From CAYILR01 sp964364175 (GTDB lineage: Bacteria > Bdellovibrionota > UBA1018): 26,607 nt of DNA. Where the stretch lies: NCBI GenBank assembly GCA_964364175.1, contig CAYILR010000048.1, positions 1-26,607 on the forward strand, read 5' to 3'. The position numbers were made by a program, and so were the translations under genes. Shown here one piece after another: positions 1 through 7,035 of the stretch (position 1 is its first letter; each line of letters begins with the position of its first letter). The notes under the pieces were generated by a model. That model ran no database searches. It had not been told where the DNA came from and saw nothing but the letters and a program-made list of their open reading frames with translations.

Positions 1-26
1 TCCGTCAAAAAATAATCTCAAAAATT

Positions 27-59
27 TTGACGCGTGACCTCTCCGGGTCACAGCTCCAT
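27..59 (+). repeat. 33-nt motif, left copy
   Basis: This 33-nt stretch matches 26353-26385 at 28 of 33 positions. In the right copy the motif runs into the ATG of a small lipoprotein gene; here the equivalent triplet is ATT and no reading frame follows. The core here forms a perfect 6-bp hairpin (GTGACC/GGTCAC), which is not kept in the right copy. It is preceded by a 7-bp inverted repeat (4-10 with 25-31). It could be a decayed 5' region of a related lipoprotein gene. Nothing else is recognisable in 1-158. Confidence 0.45.
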
Positions 60-158
60 TCAGCTATTATCTAACAAAAAACCAAATCAATCAACTTATG
101 TTACGGTGCATAACATACTGTCTTTATTGATTTATTTCTAAATTGTTAAGTTGGACTA

Positions 159-389
159 TTAAGAGTGATATCCAAACCAGCCCATGACCCATCGTGGAGA
201 ATTGATATCACCACGAGCAAAAATCCATAGAACAACGAGGACCACCAGACATCCAGCTATGCCGAATGAGGCAATATCCAGACCTTTTCTTCGATGACGT
301 TTGGCAAAAACGCCTATTTCAAAAAAAACAAAGGCAGAAGGAAGTGCCCAATAGGGGAAAAACCTCACAAGCGTCATCATGGCTTCCAT
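159..389 (-). CDS. Small two-helix membrane protein, hypothetical
   Basis: The product is 76 residues with two hydrophobic segments (about 10-28 and 40-58) separated by a very basic loop (KRHRRKG), as expected of a small inner-membrane protein with a cytoplasmic hairpin. An AAGGAG sequence lies 11 nt upstream of the ATG, a little far, and a second ATG at residue 4 is possible. The gene reads away from the palindrome at 438-630 and shares its strand with metK. I do not recognise the family, and no function is assigned. Confidence 0.45.
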   Translation of the reverse strand: MEAMMTLVRFFPYWALPSAFVFFEIGVFAKRHRRKGLDIASFGIAGCLVVLVVLWIFARGDINSPRWVMGWFGYHS

Positions 390-437
390 GCGAAAGAAGT
401 CTCCTTACGCTAGTTTACAGATTTTGATCTAAAGCGC

Positions 438-630
438 TATCTAAGAGTGCGTAACAAAATAAAAATCGTAACGAGGCTGAGCGAAAAGACTGCAGACAAG
501 GCCGCAGGGCAAAAAAGCGCGGAACCGATGCCAAAGCGCATCGGTGAGCACTTTTTATGCCCGAGAACGCCGTCTGCAGTCTTTGCAGCCAGCCGCAGTA
601 GATTTTCATTTTGTTACGCGCTCTAAGATA
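438..630. repeat. Large nested palindrome 1, at metK 3' end
   Basis: The outer arms 438-467 and 601-630 are nearly perfect inverted repeats built around GCGTAACAAAAT. A second arm pair, GACTGCAGAC (488-497) with GTCTGCAGTC (572-581), and an apical stem ACCGATGC/GCATCGGT (about 523-543) give one long branched hairpin. The right arm contains the last codons and TAG stop of metK, so it would also form at the 3' end of the metK mRNA and could act as a terminator or stabiliser. The 64-codon frame inside it (415-609, minus) is a by-product of the palindrome. Confidence 0.85.
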
Positions 631-1810
631 ATAGGGTTTTTAATTTTGCGACCTGATCCGTCTTTTCCCAGGTGAATTCAGGTTCAGCTCGGCCGAAGTG
701 TCCGTAGGCTGCTGTCTTGGCGTAAATCGGACGGAGCAAATTCAATGACTCGATGATTCCAGCGGGTCTCAAATGGAAATACTCACGAGCAGCAGATTCG
801 AGTTTTCTCAACTCTACAGCTTCAGTCCCGAATGCATTGACCATCACACTCACCGGCTCCGCCATTCCAATGGCATAAGCGAGTTGAACCAAGCAGCGGT
901 CAGCTAGTCCTGCTGCCACCAGATTTTTGGCCACATATCGCGCCATGTAGCATGCTGAACGATCAACCTTAGAAGGATCTTTTCCTGAAAAAGCTCCACC
1001 GCCATGTGCGCCGTGTCCGCCGTAGGTGTCCACGATGATTTTGCGTCCGGTCAGACCACAATCACCCATCGGGCCGCCCACTACGAATCGGCCTGTGGGG
1101 TTGATATAGTATTTAGTTTTTGAATCAATGTAGTTGGCAGGAATTGTTTTTTTGATCAATTCCTCGACCAATGCTTCTTGAATTTGTTTGTGGGTCACGA
1201 CTTCGTCATGTTGGGTGCTAATCACCACGGCATCCACACGCTTAGGTTTTCCACCTTCGTACTCGACCGTAACTTGGGTTTTGCCGTCCGGACGCAGCCA
1301 GTTCAGCTTGCCGGATTTACGAAGCTGGGTCAGATTCGCTGCCAGTTTATGTGAAAGATCTATCGTCAAAGGCATGAACTGCTCGGACTCGTTCACTGCA
1401 TATCCGAACATAATTCCTTGGTCGCCTGCACCTTGCTCTTTTTGGTTGTGGAGACCTTCACCGGTCGTCACACCTTGCGAGATATCCAGAGACTGACGAT
1501 CCAGAGTCACCATCACACCGCAGGTTTTGTAGTCAAAACCTTTGTCCGAAGAGTCGTAACCAATTTTGCGAACTGCTTCGCGAGCCACATGAGCGTAGTC
1601 CACTCGAGCACTTGTTGTCACTTCACCCGCCACCACGATGAGGCCAGTGGTCACCAGAGTTTCACAAGCCACGCGAGCGCGTGGATCTTGAGTTAGGATC
1701 GCATCCAGAACGCTGTCCGAAATCTGGTCAGCGATTTTATCTGGGTGCCCCTCTGTGACTGATTCAGAAGTGAATAGATAGTTGCCAACAGCTGATGTGC
1801 TTTTGCTCAT
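623..1810 (-). CDS. metK: S-adenosylmethionine synthetase
   Basis: MetK makes S-adenosylmethionine from ATP and methionine in the cytoplasm. The 395-residue length is normal for bacterial MetK, and the frame is complete. Visible signatures are GHPDK (residues 21-25), GAGDQGIMFGYA (126-137) and the glycine-rich phosphate loop GGGAFSGKD (269-277). The ATG follows an A-rich stretch with no clear Shine-Dalgarno. A 41-codon basic protein gene lies 85 bp upstream on the same strand and may share the transcript. The stop codon lies inside the right arm of a large palindrome. The enzyme supplies SAM for the BtaA-like transferase at 7036, but no regulatory link is visible. Confidence 0.98.
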   Translation of the reverse strand: MSKSTSAVGNYLFTSESVTEGHPDKIADQISDSVLDAILTQDPRARVACETLVTTGLIVVAGEVTTSARVDYAHVAREAVRKIGYDSSDKGFDYKTCGVMVTLDRQSLDISQGVTTGEGLHNQKEQGAGDQGIMFGYAVNESEQFMPLTIDLSHKLAANLTQLRKSGKLNWLRPDGKTQVTVEYEGGKPKRVDAVVISTQHDEVVTHKQIQEALVEELIKKTIPANYIDSKTKYYINPTGRFVVGGPMGDCGLTGRKIIVDTYGGHGAHGGGAFSGKDPSKVDRSACYMARYVAKNLVAAGLADRCLVQLAYAIGMAEPVSVMVNAFGTEAVELRKLESAAREYFHLRPAGIIESLNLLRPIYAKTAAYGHFGRAEPEFTWEKTDQVAKLKTLLS

Positions 1811-1822
1811 TTTTGTTTGTCG

Positions 1823-1857
1823 TGGCGCGAGCCGCTAGTTTCTTAGCATGGCGCGAG
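1823..1857 (-). promoter_or_regulatory. Direct repeat and small hairpin in metK leader
   Basis: TGGCGCGAG occurs at 1823-1831 and again at 1849-1857, 26 bp apart start to start. Between the copies, on the metK strand, GCTA and TAGC flank a 6-nt loop. The arrangement could be a repeated operator or a short leader structure. It does not match a SAM riboswitch class I can recognise. Confidence 0.3.
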
Positions 1858-1895
1858 TCACTTTTCCCTCTATGTAGAAGTTTCTAGTTGATGAT

Positions 1896-2021
1896 CTAGT
1901 CAATGTGAATAGGAAATTTAGGGGTCGTGCCTTTGCGCTGCTCTTTACGTTTACGAGCCTTGCCTTTGCGAGCTTGGCGTACTTTGCGAGCATTCCGAGT
2001 TTTACCAGTTCTTGAAGCCAT
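1896..2021 (-). CDS. Very basic 41-residue protein, possibly ribosome-associated
   Basis: Reading the minus strand from ATG at 2021 gives a 41-residue protein beginning MASRTGKTRNARKVRQARKG and ending in PIHID. About half of the residues are Lys or Arg. GGAGG sits 5 nt upstream of the ATG, one of the best ribosome-binding sites in the window. The composition resembles small ribosomal or RNA-binding proteins, but I cannot assign it to a named family. It lies 85 bp upstream of metK on the same strand. A fair sigma-70-like promoter (2094-2123) precedes it. It is easy to miss because of its length. Confidence 0.75.
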   Translation of the reverse strand: MASRTGKTRNARKVRQARKGKARKRKEQRKGTTPKFPIHID

Positions 2022-2093
2022 GAAAACCTCCGCGGTTTTTGGGGCGTGGGAGTTACCCAAACAGCCCACAGTTATTCAGTATAAAGCTGGGTC

Positions 2094-2123
2094 GGTGTAC
2101 AATTGTTGGAGCAGTCTTGTCAA
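2094..2123 (-). promoter_or_regulatory. Candidate sigma-70 promoter for the basic protein gene
   Basis: On the minus strand a perfect TTGACA (2118-2123) lies 18 nt from TACACC (2094-2099), a poor -10. A better -10 hexamer, TATACT, lies further downstream near 2078-2083 but at the wrong distance from this -35. Transcription from here would give a leader of about 65 nt. Confidence 0.4.
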
Positions 2124-2135
2124 ATGTTTTTGAGG

Positions 2136-2335
2136 TTACCTCTGTGTTTTCAGGGGGTTTTTTAGCTCGGGAATCGCTCCGACCCCCTCCACTCCGCATT
2201 CTGCTCCGTGGCAGTGCTGATGCACTGACGGTTTCTCGGGCTCGTGCCCTCGAAATGTCCTCTCGCTTAAGTGGCCTCCAGCCACCGCGAGAAGCGACTC
2301 CCGAGCTAAAAAACCCCCTAAAAACACAGAGGTAA
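2136..2335. repeat. Large nested palindrome 2
   Basis: Arms of 42 nt (2136-2177 and 2294-2335) pair almost completely, including GGGGGTTTTTTAGCTCGGGA with its complement. The interior holds smaller hairpins such as GTGGC/GCCAC nested in CTCGC/GCGAG (about 2262-2292). It also holds a 44-nt block (2211-2254) that is the reverse complement, at 41 of 44 positions, of 18232-18275 in palindrome 4. It fills much of the gap between the transposase 3' end and the basic protein gene. No gene is visible inside. Confidence 0.85.
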
Positions 2336-2377
2336 ATTTGTGCCCGTGGTTTTTGGAGATTTAGTGACCCGTCCTAG

Positions 2378-2426
2378 TTTGTAACCGTTCGAATGGACGC
2401 TTTCGCACCATTGGAGCCCTCACAAA
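2378..2426. repeat. 49-nt REP palindrome A
   Basis: This is a 49-nt unit bounded by TTTGTAACC and CTCACAAA, the most diverged of the four copies. It is the first of a tandem pair with REP B (2430-2478), separated by 3 nt. The termini match those of 2430-2478, 6894-6942 and 6946-6994. The pair lies just beyond the 3' end of the Y1 transposase gene. Confidence 0.7.
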
Positions 2427-2429
2427 CCT

Positions 2430-2478
2430 TTTGTAACCCTGTGAATGGACGGATTCATTCCATTCATAGGGTTACAAA
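2430..2478. repeat. 49-nt REP palindrome B
   Basis: The arms TTTGTAACCCTGTGAATGGA (2430-2449) and 2459-2478 are complementary at 19 of 20 positions around a 9-nt loop. Length and ends match the other three copies. Its right end is 11 nt from the stop codon of the transposase gene, so it could also act as the 3' hairpin of that transcript. Confidence 0.85.
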
Positions 2479-2489
2479 TTACATCTGAC

Positions 2490-3290
2490 CTAACGCCTCA
2501 GCCGCACATCTCCCAAACACAGCGCACCGGCCAGACAATCTTTGCTTTTTTCACGCTGAACGAACTTCCAAACCGTCGAACGCGGGATTTGCATGAACTG
2601 CGCAAGCACCCCGGCATCACTCCACCCTTGCTGACAAGCCAATCGAATAAACAACTCCTTAGTCTTAGAATTTCTGCGCTGAAGATTACGCAAATCACTC
2701 AAAACCTCGGTCGCCGCATAGGCCGCAGCCGCAATTTCCGCCAAACTCCGCTGGGGCGTTTTGCTAGGTAAAGCCGCCGCAGGAAGAGCGGTCCCAATCA
2801 CAGCAACACTCGGGTCCGAAGAAATATAACGGTGAACAAACGCGAGATTCCCCCCTCCCAAAGCCGCCGTTAAAGATCTTTGCGAAACCCACGGATCCAC
2901 GGCCGCACCCACCGAACCCCGATACGTCGACCACTTCCATTCCAACGGATCCTTGCAAAGCCTAGCCCGACAAGGATTCAGCAAAACATACCGAATATCC
3001 CGGCGCAGCTTGTCGGCATCGACGATAAGAGCAGGTTCCGGCACCGGCTGCCAGAATGGAGGTTTTTCCCCAAACACTGTGGTGAATCGCCCCAGAATCC
3101 GTGCCAGCCTTACTCTGTCTTCGTGGGGGGCACTTGACTTCAAAACAAAATGGATGTGGTTAGGCATTAGCATAGCGGCCAATGCGTTGGGGAACGCAGC
3201 CTTCAGGCGATGCCATAACCAATATGCTTTTTCTGGGTCTGTGAACGGGGCGTTTTCTCCAAAGGTCCGGGCAACTAAATGATAGTACAT
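2490..3290 (-). CDS. REP-associated Y1 (HUH) transposase
   Basis: This is a single-strand transposase of the IS200/TnpA-REP (Y1_Tnp) superfamily, 266 residues. The metal-binding HUH motif is HIH at residues 45-47 (in MPNHIHFVL). The nucleophile is probably Tyr101 in RYVLLNPCRA, followed by the typical W-K-W-S-T-Y-R. The C-terminal part (about 180-250) contains a helix-turn-helix-like segment (VLAQFMQIPRSTVWKFVQ), an extension found in many such proteins. The ATG has GGGGG just upstream. Two 49-nt palindromes at its 3' side and two more at 6894-6994 are its likely substrates. There are no IS-type ends directly bordering the gene, so it behaves like a domesticated REP-maintaining enzyme rather than a complete IS. 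Confidence 0.88.
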   Translation of the reverse strand: MYYHLVARTFGENAPFTDPEKAYWLWHRLKAAFPNALAAMLMPNHIHFVLKSSAPHEDRVRLARILGRFTTVFGEKPPFWQPVPEPALIVDADKLRRDIRYVLLNPCRARLCKDPLEWKWSTYRGSVGAAVDPWVSQRSLTAALGGGNLAFVHRYISSDPSVAVIGTALPAAALPSKTPQRSLAEIAAAAYAATEVLSDLRNLQRRNSKTKELFIRLACQQGWSDAGVLAQFMQIPRSTVWKFVQREKSKDCLAGALCLGDVRLRR

Positions 3291-3323
3291 GCCCCCGACA
3301 TGAGCAAAAGCAGTGCCAACTCT

Positions 3324-3767
3324 CTAATTCAACACAACCAGTGCCTGAGCAATTTCTGAGTCTGTGACAGCTTCGATTCCAGCAATGTTGTTCTCAACAC
3401 CGACAGTCCGGATCTCTTGAATGAATTCCTGAAGAACGATCGAAGGGTCTTCACCGGCTAAGTAAGCTTTTGCCTCAGGAGCAACTGCCTCACCTTTTTG
3501 TTTGTTCTCAAAAGTTTTATAAAGGGTAAACATTGTTGCTACAAAAGCCGTATCAGCAAGATAGGCTGCGCCTAGTCCAGCCAATGCTCCTTGTGCCGAG
3601 GTCACCATGGATGTTCCGGTCAATGTGGGAACAAAAAAAGCAATTCCAGTCGAAAAACAGAGCCGATTGTGAACTTTGTTTCCACAAGTATCCAGCCAAA
3701 TATTGTCTGCCAGAGCTACGGAGACAGAGCTTAGGATAACCACCAAAGTCAGAATGATTTTTTTCAT
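3324..3767 (-). CDS. Secreted hypothetical protein
   Basis: The product is 147 residues with a clear Sec signal peptide (MKKIILTLVVILSSVSVALA, cleavage probably before DNIW). The mature part starts with a short region holding two Cys (DTCGNKVHNRLC), followed by a hydrophobic Gly/Ala-rich stretch (about 43-83) that may contain two membrane helices and a helical, acidic C-terminus. The location is periplasm or membrane. It is divergent from the TPR gene at 3833, with which it shares a 65-bp intergenic region. I do not recognise the family. Confidence 0.7.
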   Translation of the reverse strand: MKKIILTLVVILSSVSVALADNIWLDTCGNKVHNRLCFSTGIAFFVPTLTGTSMVTSAQGALAGLGAAYLADTAFVATMFTLYKTFENKQKGEAVAPEAKAYLAGEDPSIVLQEFIQEIRTVGVENNIAGIEAVTDSEIAQALVVLN

Positions 3768-3771
3768 GCCG

Positions 3772-3798
3772 TTTTGTGTATTCTATACGTTTTATAAT
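3772..3798 (+). promoter_or_regulatory. Candidate promoter for the TPR-GNAT operon
   Basis: A perfect TATAAT (3793-3798) lies 35 nt before the ATG at 3833. The -35 side is weak (TTTTGT, 3772-3777). The hexamer sits between two divergent genes. Confidence 0.45.
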
Positions 3799-3832
3799 GT
3801 CAAAATATCTATAGCTCATGCAAAAAGGTTCC

Positions 3833-4321
3833 ATGAACTCTGTTTACGCTACCGCATTTCAACTTCTGAAAACTAACGATCCGGAATCGATTGCAAAAGG
3901 ATTTGCGATGCTTCGTTCTGAAGTCGAATCGCGTCCTTCGGACATGAAGGCGCTATTTGAATATGCAGGAGCTTTTGATTTTATGGGAAAGGAAGCCGAC
4001 GCACTCCCTCATTACGAAAAAATTCTCCAGCGTGGGTACGAAAAACTTCCTCTCGACGATCAGCCTCGTCTTTTTGTTCAACTCGGAAGTACTCTCAGAA
4101 ATTTGAATCAGTTCTCTCGTTCACGAGAGATTCTCGAACAAGGGTTGAAGTACTTTCCTCAATACTCCGCTCTTATGGCTTTTCTAGCTTTGACTGAGTA
4201 TTCGCTGGGAAATCATGCACAGTCCACGCAGCTACTATTCGAAGTCCTGCTGGAAAATCCGACTGACTCTTCGATTACAGACTACTCGCGGGCTTTACGT
4301 TGGTATTCAAAAAATATTTAG
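3833..4321 (+). CDS. TPR protein
   Basis: This cytoplasmic tetratricopeptide-repeat protein has 162 residues and no signal peptide. Helical pairs typical of TPRs are visible, such as ALFEYAGAFDFMGKEADALP, LFVQLGSTLRNLNQFSRSRE and ALMAFLALTEYSLGNHAQST. TPRs usually mediate protein-protein contacts; the partner is unknown. I chose the ATG at 3833 because AAAAAGG precedes it by 4 nt; an in-frame ATG at 3818 has no ribosome-binding site. The stop TAG overlaps the GGAG ribosome-binding site of the following GNAT gene, so the two are translated from one message. Confidence 0.85.
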   Translation: MNSVYATAFQLLKTNDPESIAKGFAMLRSEVESRPSDMKALFEYAGAFDFMGKEADALPHYEKILQRGYEKLPLDDQPRLFVQLGSTLRNLNQFSRSREILEQGLKYFPQYSALMAFLALTEYSLGNHAQSTQLLFEVLLENPTDSSITDYSRALRWYSKNI

Positions 4322-4331
4322 GAGCCTACAA

Positions 4332-4802
4332 ATGTTTCTCCATAAAATCGAACCCTCAAACACCGAAATGCTCCGACGAATTCTCACGCTACACGATCAG
4401 ATGCCGCTGGAATGGGATCACACTCATCAGCCATCACAGAAGTTTACAGAAACCTTGCTTCAGCAAATTCAGACTACTGAGATTCCTAGGGGATTTTGGA
4501 TTCTCTCGGCCGCGGCAGTCCCCAGTACAGACTCGGTCGCTGGACTACTTTGGGCTAGCATCAAAAAGGATAGAGCAGAGCACGTTTATGCCTCGATCAA
4601 CTCCCTGTGGATTCATCCCGAGCATCGTCGTCAAAATTTCACTCCACTTTTAACGAAGGCCTGCACGCTGTGGGCGCGTGAACAAGGGGCTCGGTACCTA
4701 TCATGCACAACGCATTTCAATAATGCTCGGATGCGAAATTTTCTCGAAAAGACATCACTCAAGCCAGTCATGTTAGAATTTCGGAGTGATATTTTAACGT
4801 AA
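4332..4802 (+). CDS. GNAT-family N-acetyltransferase
   Basis: The product is 156 residues with the GNAT fold. The acetyl-CoA segment is seen around VYASINSLWIHPEHRRQNF (beta-4 and the motif A loop, a degenerate R-x-x-G version), followed by a helix LLTKACTLWAREQGARYL and a final strand with FNNARMRNFLEKTSLKP. The start is ATG 4332, where AGGAG lies 6 nt upstream; the frame is open further upstream but that part overlaps the TPR gene. The acceptor substrate is unknown. The 3' end overlaps recQ on the other strand by 9 bp. Confidence 0.82.
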   Translation: MFLHKIEPSNTEMLRRILTLHDQMPLEWDHTHQPSQKFTETLLQQIQTTEIPRGFWILSAAAVPSTDSVAGLLWASIKKDRAEHVYASINSLWIHPEHRRQNFTPLLTKACTLWAREQGARYLSCTTHFNNARMRNFLEKTSLKPVMLEFRSDILT

Positions 4803-6887
4803 GCAATCCAAAATTTCTGCCCCATATTTATCGCGCAGCTTGGGGCCCATGCCTTTGACTTCGAGGAGCTGATCGAGCGACGCCGGTCGATGCAACGCAA
4901 GCGTTTGCAGGACTCGGTCGCTGAGGATTCGGAAGGCAGGGATGCCCTGCTCTCTCGCTTTGAGGCGGCGCCAGTTTTTTAGTTTTTCGGCGAGTTCTCT
5001 TGAGAATCCACTTTCTTCGAGTGGGACATCAAGGGATTTCTTCGGTCCTTTTTTCGTGCGTTTGGACCCGCCACTACTCTTCGACAAACTCGCCGACCAA
5101 AGGCTTGCACTGATTTTCAGTTCACTCAAACGCACGGCCGTTGCCTCCGCACCGAGGGCCAAAAGATCGACCTTGCGAAACGCGATGGTCTTGCCGTCCT
5201 TCTCAAACGATTCCTGGCGAACGGAAACAAACCGAGCCTGAGTCAACACATCCAAAACCGCTTCGAACTGCCCTCGCGGCAATCTGGGCATTCCTTTTTC
5301 TGCTTCTTCAAAAAGTCGCCCAACCGCAACGCCCGAGCGTGATGTGAGAGAAGCCAGAACACTCACCGCCACTTCGCGTTCGATCTTGTTTAACACGCGT
5401 GAATCGACAAAGCTCGACTCACCCTGCGTACATCGATCGCAAGTTCCACAGCCGCCCAGCGTGTCGCTCTTATCTCCAAAGTGTTTAATAAAGAAAAGCA
5501 TCCGGCAATCCGAATTGCGCGGAAATGTTCCCATCGTGTGCATGGCTTGCTGGCGATAATTCCGTTGGTCTTCGTATGTGCGCTGCCAATCTGGCTTGCC
5601 TCGCGTGACGTTTTCGTCAGGATCGACCAGAACTCCGCCATGGATCCACAACTTCTCCAAAGCTTTGTCGAAAGCCTCGAGATCCACCGAGCTTCCCACT
5701 CGCTCACGAATATCTTGCTTGGCACGTGGAGATTCACCGCTGGCTGCAAAAATCCTCTGCAATACCGAGACCTCGGGATAATCCCGTTCAAAGAAAAAAT
5801 CGTGCATTTTTTGATCCGCAAACGCATGGAGCAAAATCGCCTGAGACGGCTGCCCATCCCGACCCGCGCGCCCGATCTCTTGATAATACCCCTCGACACT
5901 TCCGGGCAGCCCCGCATGAATCACCGTTCGAACATCGGCCTTGTCGATTCCCATTCCAAACGCGACGGTAGCAACAATCACGTCGGATTTGCCGAGCAAA
6001 AAACGCGTCTGCACTTTCTCGCGAGCGTCTGCGTTCATTCCCGCGTGATAGGCGGCGGCGCGATATCGATCTTTCAAAGTATCCGCAATTTCATCCGCAT
6101 CTCGGCGCGTGGGCGCGTAGACGATCGCGGGGGTTTTGCCTTCGAGCATTTGGACGCAGGCTTCTTTGCGACGCGCTTTGGGGACCTCGTGAACTTGAAT
6201 CGCGATATTCGTCCGACGGAATCCTTGGATGAATCGCACGACAGCGGGAATCGCGAGCGGAGCCGCAGCCTGCGGCGACCCAAAAAGCTGCTTGACAATA
6301 TCGTTCTGCACGACCGGCGTCGCGGTCGCGGTCAACGCGATGATCGGCGCAGGACGCAGCACTGCCAGGCGTTCACCCAGCTTGCGATACTCCGGGCGAA
6401 AGTCATGCCCCCACTGAGAAATACAATGAGCCTCGTCGACGGCAATCAAAGTGGGCCTGCGCTTTTGCAACATTTCCACAAACCCGCCGAGCGCCAGACG
6501 CTCGGGCGCGACAAAGAGAAAATCGAGTTCACCTCGCAGAAAAGCCACGCACGTAGCTCGCGACTCCTCGCGAGTCCGGCCCGAGTGAATTTGCTCAGCC
6601 CGCAAACCACGAGCCTTGAGCGACGCCACCTGATCATCGATCAGAGCCAAAAGCGGGCTGATCACCAAAGTCACACCGCCGAGAGCCAGACCCGGCAGCT
6701 GATAGCAGAGTGACTTGCCCGCGCCCGTCGGCATGACGAGCAGAACATCGCGGCCCGAGACCAACGTCTCGCAAACCTGCTCCTGCGAAAGCCGGAACTC
6801 GCTGAATCCAAATTTTTGTTGAAGCAACCCCCGTAGCACGCCTTGAAGATGCCTCAAGTCTGCTCGCAGAGTAAACGAAAATTCCAT
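4794..6887 (-). CDS. recQ: RecQ-family ATP-dependent DNA helicase
   Basis: RecQ is a 3'-5' superfamily 2 helicase acting in recombination and repair. From the ATG at 6887 it has 697 residues. Walker A is TGAGKS (54-59) and the DEAH box is at 151-154, followed by the aromatic-rich loop HCISQWGHDFRPEY. The second RecA domain includes VATVAFGMGIDKADVR and EIGRAGRDG. A zinc-binding cysteine cluster follows (CRMLFFIKHFG...CGTCDRC), then a winged-helix region and a C-terminal HRDC domain (AFRILSDRVLQTLALHRPASLDQLLEVKGMG). A TTG at 6893 preceded by AGGGA is an alternative start, directly abutting the 49-nt REP at 6894. The family assignment is secure; the start is not. Confidence 0.95.
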   Translation of the reverse strand: MEFSFTLRADLRHLQGVLRGLLQQKFGFSEFRLSQEQVCETLVSGRDVLLVMPTGAGKSLCYQLPGLALGGVTLVISPLLALIDDQVASLKARGLRAEQIHSGRTREESRATCVAFLRGELDFLFVAPERLALGGFVEMLQKRRPTLIAVDEAHCISQWGHDFRPEYRKLGERLAVLRPAPIIALTATATPVVQNDIVKQLFGSPQAAAPLAIPAVVRFIQGFRRTNIAIQVHEVPKARRKEACVQMLEGKTPAIVYAPTRRDADEIADTLKDRYRAAAYHAGMNADAREKVQTRFLLGKSDVIVATVAFGMGIDKADVRTVIHAGLPGSVEGYYQEIGRAGRDGQPSQAILLHAFADQKMHDFFFERDYPEVSVLQRIFAASGESPRAKQDIRERVGSSVDLEAFDKALEKLWIHGGVLVDPDENVTRGKPDWQRTYEDQRNYRQQAMHTMGTFPRNSDCRMLFFIKHFGDKSDTLGGCGTCDRCTQGESSFVDSRVLNKIEREVAVSVLASLTSRSGVAVGRLFEEAEKGMPRLPRGQFEAVLDVLTQARFVSVRQESFEKDGKTIAFRKVDLLALGAEATAVRLSELKISASLWSASLSKSSGGSKRTKKGPKKSLDVPLEESGFSRELAEKLKNWRRLKAREQGIPAFRILSDRVLQTLALHRPASLDQLLEVKGMGPKLRDKYGAEILDCLR

Positions 6888-6893
6888 GCCCAA

Positions 6894-6942
6894 TTTGTGA
6901 TCCCTGATTTCGGATGAATCCTCCGGTTTGGAGGGTTACAAA
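6894..6942. repeat. 49-nt REP palindrome C
   Basis: The ends TTTGTGATCCC and GAGGGTTACAAA are those of the REP family near the transposase. It begins immediately upstream of the recQ start region and so lies in the recQ leader. It is paired with REP D after a 3-nt spacer. Confidence 0.8.
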
Positions 6943-6945
6943 TGG

Positions 6946-6994
6946 TTTGTAGATGGCGATTTCGGATAAATACTCCGGAATCCAGGGTCACAAA
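6946..6994. repeat. 49-nt REP palindrome D
   Basis: This 49-nt unit ends in GGGTCACAAA and shares the inner core TTCGGATAAATACTCCGG with REP C (TTCGGATGAATCCTCCGG). It is the second member of the tandem pair occupying most of the 148 bp between recQ and the BtaA-like gene. Confidence 0.75.
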
Positions 6995-7035
6995 TTTTGA
7001 CAGCATAAAATCGATGGGTTATTTGATCGATCCAA

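Noticed and set aside
415..609. 64-codon minus-strand frame inside palindrome 1
   Set aside because: It is contained in a strong palindrome overlapping the metK stop, has no ribosome-binding site, and its residues reflect the repeat.
1811..1895. SAM riboswitch upstream of metK
   Set aside because: The leader is too short for SAM-I, and I see no match to the SAM-II or SAM/SAH pseudoknot patterns.
2378..2478. CRISPR array from the regular 49-nt units
   Set aside because: Only two units per site with 3-nt spacers, and no cas genes; REP doublets explain it better.
5481..6713. 410-codon plus-strand frame
   Set aside because: It is antisense to the conserved helicase core of recQ, and its Arg/Ser-rich residues are typical of a shadow frame.
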